From assembly GCF_018294505.1 (NCBI RefSeq), contig NC_057813.1:313424900-313488899 (forward strand): DNA of 64,000 nucleotides, in the 5' to 3' direction. The position numbers were made by a program, and so were the translations under genes. The DNA comes from Triticum aestivum (taxonomy: Eukaryota; Streptophyta; Magnoliopsida; Poales; Poaceae). Below are positions 59,115 to 64,000 of this stretch, in pieces. The notes beneath the pieces were generated by a model. That model worked only from the letters and a program-made list of their open reading frames with translations. It searched no databases and was not told the DNA's origin. How positions within the stretch are numbered: position 1 is the first letter of the stretch; each line of letters begins with the position of its first letter.

Positions 59115-62100
59115 TGTAACGCCCCAAGAGCTTCTCCGCCACGGCATGGTCTCCGAATAGTTCCGGTGACCCCTGCTTGCATTCTTGCTTCCGCTGCAAT
59201 CGCGCCGACACGTAGGACATAAGGTCTTCGATTTCCGTCGTTGGTTTGCTCTAGCTCCATCACCGTGGGACCTCATTGTCGGCGAGTTTTTCGTTCGTGT
59301 TTCGATGCATCCGCGGCACCTTTACGATCGCCTTGTAGTGCGGCATATTTTTGGTGCCCTCCTCTGCGAGTTTTGGCCGCCAGATTTCCTCCGACAAGCT
59401 CGCCCGCTATTTTGCGCGCCCGCCTTGTCCTTCTCTGCTTCTTACGTGTACTCGCAACCGCTTGCTTTGATGCTCATGTTGCTGCCCTTGCTGCACCTTC
59501 ACTGCCACACCTCCACGCACACGCATCTGCATACGCGCACGGCTGCGCTCGATTGTGAGCCCGTGGACCTGGTTCGTCTTGCCGCCGCCATGACGAAGGC
59601 GACCTCGAGTCTTCCCACGTACCTGAGCCTTTTGCATGATATCACCTCACAGCGCACCAACATCCCTGTTCCGCAGGCCCGCCGGTGCTCTACAGGCCCT
59701 GTAGTCCCGTCCTGATCGAGTTCGCAGCCGGCAAAATGCCTGTGCATTCATGGAAGGTCAGGGCTTGGCCTTGGCATCCATTCAAAGGGTGCCGTGCTCC
59801 TTCTCTAGCCAGATCACGGCACTAGCCCAGCTGGTATCCACACGCGCTCGCATCCAAGAGGTCCTGGGTTTGAGCCCCAGGCGCCCCAATTTTTGCCCTC
59901 TTTTCCATTTCTTTCGCACATAGCCACATGGGCCGAATCCTCATCTGGGCCGCTGCACTTTGATGCTTCGGGCTCGTGCATGTTTTTTTCCCTGCATGTG
60001 GTTTTATCCTTTTCCAGTGCAAGCATATTTACAGGAAATGTCATCATTTTAAATTGTTAATAACTTGGTATGCATGCATCCAAATTAAACAAAAAATATA
60101 TGTAAAATGCTTAGAATTTTGTGTAGTTTCACAATGTCCAACTTTCATCCCTGTTAAAAATGTTTAAAATTGTTGTTTGACTAAAATTTGCATAAATGAC
60201 ATGCTAAAATGGTTTATTTCATAACTAAATAATCGTAGCTCCAGATTTCATAAACTTTATATGTAACTTGTCTAAAAAATGAATAGATTAACATGATGCA
60301 CTTACCTTTGGTGTTCAACAACTCTAAAATATGGTTTAGGCAGAATAGGAGGAAATTTGAATATGCACATGAGGATTTTCCAGAATTGTTGTTTGTTGTT
60401 TCCGGCCCCATTTAAATTGCTTAGATAGTGTAGTTTTGTTATGCTTCACCTCTTGCCATGTTAAGAACATTTAAACTTGTTGGGTACATAACTGAAAGTG
60501 AACTAAATATTTCGAATGTTGTGTTTCGTCAATATTTAACTCATTGCATATTAAGCTCCACTTGATTTGTAGTATTTGATTGTTGCACTTTACCATGCCA
60601 CGCATCTTTAAAATGGTCATTCATCATATTTGTTTGTGCATCATGCCATGATTATGCTTGTTTGTTTCCCATGTTGTTTGCTTCTTTCTGGTTGTGCTTC
60701 TTCTCGATAGTTCCTGTTTCATTGTGTTCGTAAGGATTCATTCGTCTATGCTTAGTTCGTCTACGCCCGTTCGTCTTCTTCATGGACTCTTCCTTCTTCC
60801 TAGGGGGATTTCAGGCAAGATGACCGTCACCTTGGATCTCAGTACTATCTTTGCTATGCTAGTTGTCTCGATGCTATCGCTATCTCGCGCTAGCTACCAC
60901 TTGTTTATCGAGCATCCCAAATTGCCACGAAAAGATCTAACCTTTTCAACCATCCTAGTAGCCGTTGTTTGGCTATGTTACCGCTTTGCTCAGCCCCTCT
61001 TATAGCATTGCTAGTTGCAGGTGCAGTTGCAGGTTGTTCCACGTTGGGACATGGATATCATGGGATATCACAATATCTCTTATATTTAATTAATGCATCT
61101 ATATATTTGGTAAAGGGTGGAAGGCTCGGCCTTATGCCTGGTATTTTGTTCCACTCTTGCCTCCCTAGTTTCTGACATACCGGTGTTATGTTCCTTGATT
61201 TTGTGTCCCTAACACGATGAGGGTTTATGGGCCCCTCTTGACAGTTTGCTTTGAATAAAACTCTTCCAGCAAGGCCCAACATTGGACCCCTAGTATTTTT
61301 AATCAACCCCCGGGCCAATGCTCCTCTGAGCGTTGGTCCAACCTGGGCGATGTCCGGCGCCCCCTGGGCAACCAGGGTCTCAGCCAACCCGACGTCTTGC
61401 CCATCCGTTGTGCCGTGAGAATGAGATACGTGCGGCTCCTATCGGGATTTGTCAGCACACTGGGAGGTCTTGCTGGTTTTGTTTTACCATTGTCAAAATG
61501 TCTTGTGCACCGGGATCCGGAATCTGATCAGATGTTCCGGATGGAGGATTTTCTCCACAGGTCATGAGCTTGTAATGGGCTGTGCAGGGTTTGATCTTTC
61601 GAAAGTTGTGCCCGCGGTTATGTGGCAGATGGGAGTTTTTAATATCCGGTTGTAGCAAACTTGACACCAGATTCAAATTAAAATACCCAATCGCGTGTGT
61701 AACCGTGATGGTCTCTTTTTGAGTGGGTCGAGAAGAGAACACGGTGGTGTTATGTTTAAACGTAAGTAGTTCAGGATCACTTATTGATCATTACTAGTTT
61801 GCGACCATTTGCGTAGCTTCTCATCTTATTCTTGTACTCGTAAGTTAGCCACCATACATTGCTTAGTCGCTTCTGCAACCTAACCACTTATCCATTCCAT
61901 ACCCATTTAAGCTTTGCCAGTCTTGATACCCATGGTAATGGGATTGCTGAGTCCTCATGGCTCACAGTTTACTACAACAACAGTTGCAGGTATAGGTAAT
62001 GCGATGATCATGACGCAAGAGCAATGTTTACTTGTTTTGGAGTCCTTCTGCTTCTTCTTCATTTAGGGGATAGGTTCCTGGTCGGCAGCCTGGGCTAGCA

Positions 62101-62333
62101 GGGTGGATGTTGTTTGAGTTTCTGTTTGTGTTTCATCCGTAGTCGGATGTTGCTCTTATGTATGATCTTGTTGTATTCTTGCGGCATTGTATGCCCTTTG
62201 TATGTATCCCCAACTATTATGTAATGGTACGATGTAATGACATCCAACTTGCAAAAGCGTCTCCAATATGCGCCTCTACCCTTGGTGGAAACTTCAAGTT
62301 CCTTTATGATAGGGTCGCATATTGGGCGTGACA
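59115..62333 (+). mobile_element. Solo LTR of 3.2 kb with perfect TSD
   Basis: It begins TGTAACGCCCCAAG and ends GGGCGTGACA, bounded by CAGCA at 59110-59114 and 62334-62338. No gag or pol is inside. The length (3219 bp) is large for an LTR. The orientation is taken from the TG...CA ends and the typical TGTAACGCC start. It splits the F2 antisense gene exactly in the RLECC codons. It includes a tRNA-like segment (59823-59880) and an AT-rich half (60000-62200) without coding sequence. Confidence 0.88.
59823..59880 (+). other. tRNA-like A/B box pair inside the solo LTR
   Basis: TAGCCCAGCTGG (59823-59834) fits the pol III A box and GGTTTGAGCCC (59867-59877) the B box, 32 bases apart. CTGGG-TTTGAGC-CCCAG folds as a T arm. 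The acceptor strands do not pair, so it is not a working tRNA; it may be a tRNA pseudogene or SINE head. Confidence 0.45.
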
Positions 62334-63006
62334 CAGCACTCCAGCCTCTGGCCCTCCTTGTCGAAGACCTTGAAGAACAGAGTGGAGGCACCATCATAAT
62401 CGAACTGGATCGCGAGCTCTCCCTCCGCGCGGCAGGCTCGGGCGACCATGCCCCACCCGTGGGTCATGAAGACATTGCTGGGAGGCACCACATCGACCTC
62501 AGCCCCAGTGGCCAGGCTGCAGCACCAGGCGTGGTGCAGCCATAGCTCGAGCGGCCCCCTCGGCGGCAACTCGTCAGCGAAAAACCTTGGAAGCTGGATC
62601 CACGAAGCGGGTGGCATCACTTCCCACACCACGAACTCGTGCGAGCCGCCCTCGGCGTGGATCTGTGGCTCGGCAAGTAGAACGAAAACGGCTTGTTCGC
62701 CGCCACCTGGGATTGCTCGATGACGAACATTGTCGTTCATGGGCATACAGGGAAAGGGGGAAGTCGGGCGGAAGCCTTGCTTGCCAACGCCTGGTCACCT
62801 CCTGCCTCCCGCCGGCATCGCAGGGACGGCAGAACTGCTTCTTCGGCAAAAGTGGATCAGGCCCCTCCTGAGGGGCTTTTCCCTTTTCTGCCACAAAGAG
62901 CCTCCTGATCGGCACCATGGATGCAACGGCAAGGCAAAGAAGAAGAAGGGACGGGCAGCGACAACACGGAGGAAGATATGAGCAAGGGGGGCTCTGCCCC
63001 TCCTCT

Positions 63007-63015
63007 CATTTATAG
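63007..63015 (-). promoter_or_regulatory. TATA box of the F2 antisense gene
   Basis: On the minus strand this reads CTATAAATG within GGCTATAAATGAGAGG. It lies about 90 bases before the ATG at 62918 and 240 bases inside the 3' LTR. Confidence 0.6.
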
Positions 63016-63239
63016 CCAGAGGGAGGCCAACCGTCGGCTTCCACAACCTCGCACAATCATGATCTTCTGCATGCAGCATCGACTCGACAAGTCGAACGGT
63101 TGCCGAGGCAGCATGGGGAAGTGGAGACGCCCACGTCCCATTAATCGCCACGCGTCGTTTAAGGCCACAGTAGTTAGGGCCTGCGGTGCTCTTCACTTGC
63201 CCTTTGGCTTCGCCTAGAAGCCAAGTCCAAGCATGCCTT

Positions 63240-63254
63240 GGGACCGGGGGCTAC
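63240..63254 (+). other. F2 polypurine tract
   Basis: GGGACCGGGGGCTAC directly precedes the 3' LTR start TGTCGGTG. Confidence 0.6.
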
Positions 63255-64000
63255 TGTCGGTGTTCTGGATATGGGGTACCCAGACTTGCCTGCCTGCAGC
63301 CCACAGCGTGGATCCATCGGCGGCCTGGTACGGCCCAGCTTCAGCATCAACAACTCAAGACCCTCGCGAGGCGGACGAAACCAAGACCTCCAAGGGGATC
63401 GGCCTCCTCAGGCTGGCTCCAAAGGAGCAGAGATTTCTATGCAAGGTGCACTTAACGAGGCTCAGTTGACGTGAGCCATGACGACCAAGCCCAGGCGGGC
63501 GCCAGGCGGGCACCATCGGGCGCAGAGTACCAGTTTCCTCTTTGGTGCAAATGAGGCAAGCAGAAGGCGCGAAGTCTCGAGGAATCAGCCAAAGGTTTCC
63601 ATTTAGGTGCAACAAGACCAAGACCGCCAGGACGGCAGGACTGAGGTCGTCGCCGAGCCCACCGCAGCATCATGACCAGAGGCTTTTGCAGGCGAAGACC
63701 ACTTTAGTCAGGATAGGATGTACATGTTGTCTCCCTTCAAATCTAGCCGTTGTGGGATCCCTTCCCCCCAACATTTGGGAAGAGGACCAGGGCCACTATA
63801 AATAGGTCCTAGCCGCCACCATAGAAGGGGATCCAAACCCATCGAATTCATTCCACCCTCACCATCTCACCAGCTCACTTGAGCTCAAGAACACCTCACC
63901 TCCTGTGGTTGTTCATCCAGTGTACTAGTTCATCCTCAGCCCCTCGAGGCAATCCACCACAAGGCTAGAGTAGGGTATTACACCTCAAGGTAGCCCGAAC
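63255..64000 (+). repeat. F2 3' LTR, cut by window end
   Basis: It starts TGTCGGTGTTCTGGATATGG and runs to the end of the window (746 bp seen). The TATA box CTATAAATA is at 63797-63805. It matches the 5' LTR 53708-54565. Confidence 0.9.

Larger units (their letters stand above)
59016..62918 (-). pseudogene. F2 antisense gene with B3-like DNA-binding segment, split by solo LTR
   Basis: An ATG at 62918 (MVPIRRLFVAEKGK) lies about 90 bases after a TATA box. After a frameshift near 62740 the frame reads NDNVRHRAIPGGGEQAVFVL and then WIQLPRFFADELPPRG, LWLHHAWCCSLATGAEVDVV, FMTHGWGMVARACRAEG, ELAIQFDYDGASTLFFKVFD. The order LPxxF, a hydrophobic strand, GW with a following helix, EGE and FxYDG...FxVxxFD fits the plant B3 fold, though I have no alignment. 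The solo LTR enters after RLECC. Across it the frame resumes at 59114 with an acidic Ser-rich tail (GASSSSSDDS) and a stop at 59016-59018. The frameshift and insertion make this copy inactive. The biological role is unknown. Confidence 0.55.
53708..64000 (+). mobile_element. F2: Tat-like gypsy element, right LTR cut by window end
   Basis: 5' LTR 53708-54565, primer-binding site, degenerate gag, protease, a shortened RT remnant, a long 3' region with an antisense gene, and a 3' LTR from 63255 past 64000. Most of pol (rest of RT, RNase H, integrase) is missing. A solo LTR (59115-62333) is nested in the antisense gene. The F1 fragment at 7410-8366 belongs to the same family. Confidence 0.85.

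Noticed and set aside
59823..59880. Functional tRNA gene
   Set aside because: The T arm and A/B boxes fit, but the acceptor strands do not pair and no sound anticodon arm is visible.

Overview
This window is plant repeat DNA, most likely from a Triticeae grass (wheat, Aegilops, rye or barley). The evidence is wall-to-wall nested Ty3/gypsy LTR retrotransposons, no bacterial-type genes, 5-bp target-site duplications (TSDs), and LTRs I recognise as cereal families: a Fatima-like 'TGAGGGAGTCCTGGAT...GACACCGACA' LTR and a 'TGATACGTCC...' type LTR on the minus strand. Family names are from memory. I see no intact ordinary host gene.

Left part (1-12190). A truncated Fatima-like element (A1, 1-6571) sits in a minus-strand LTR fragment (H, 6572-6980). 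H sits in another minus-strand LTR (G, 6981-7409), and G sits in the 5' LTR of a Tat-like element (F1, 7410-8366 and 9853 onward). A minus-strand solo LTR (8367-9852) interrupts the F1 gag. After it comes the decayed, intron-containing 3' part of a gene resembling a C48 (Ulp1/SUMO-type) cysteine peptidase (9884-11165), then about 1 kb without recognisable content.

Central part (about 12190-53499). One old Tat-lineage element (C), now only protease-RT-RNase H-aRNase H-integrase, has been split three times. Element D (14425-23187) is in its archaeal-type RNase H. Element B (23728-43650) lies between RNase H and integrase. Element E (44166-52648) is inside the integrase core. D and E are one chromovirus-like family. 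B is a Tat-lineage element with dual RNase H; it carries a complete Fatima-like element A2 (24095-32895, TSD GTGGC) in its 5' LTR and a 5'-truncated LINE (40391-41497, 14-bp TSD) near its 3' end. Removing each insert plus one TSD copy rejoins the C reading frame.

Right part (53500-64000). A minus-strand LTR fragment (53500-53707) is followed by a second F-type element (F2, 53708 to beyond the window end). F2 has degenerate gag, protease and an RT remnant. A 3.2-kb solo LTR (59115-62333, TSD CAGCA) interrupts an antisense gene in F2.

The most interesting structure is shared by A1, A2, B and F2. Each has, between its sense coding region and its 3' LTR, a minus-strand gene or gene-like region with its own TATA box about 240-425 bp inside the 3' LTR. 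In A2 this is an apparently intact five-exon, 845-codon gene with GT-AG introns (gypsy-type transposon domain, PF04195-like, plus coiled coil), although the sense gag is broken. In F2 the antisense product contains a segment resembling a plant B3 DNA-binding domain.
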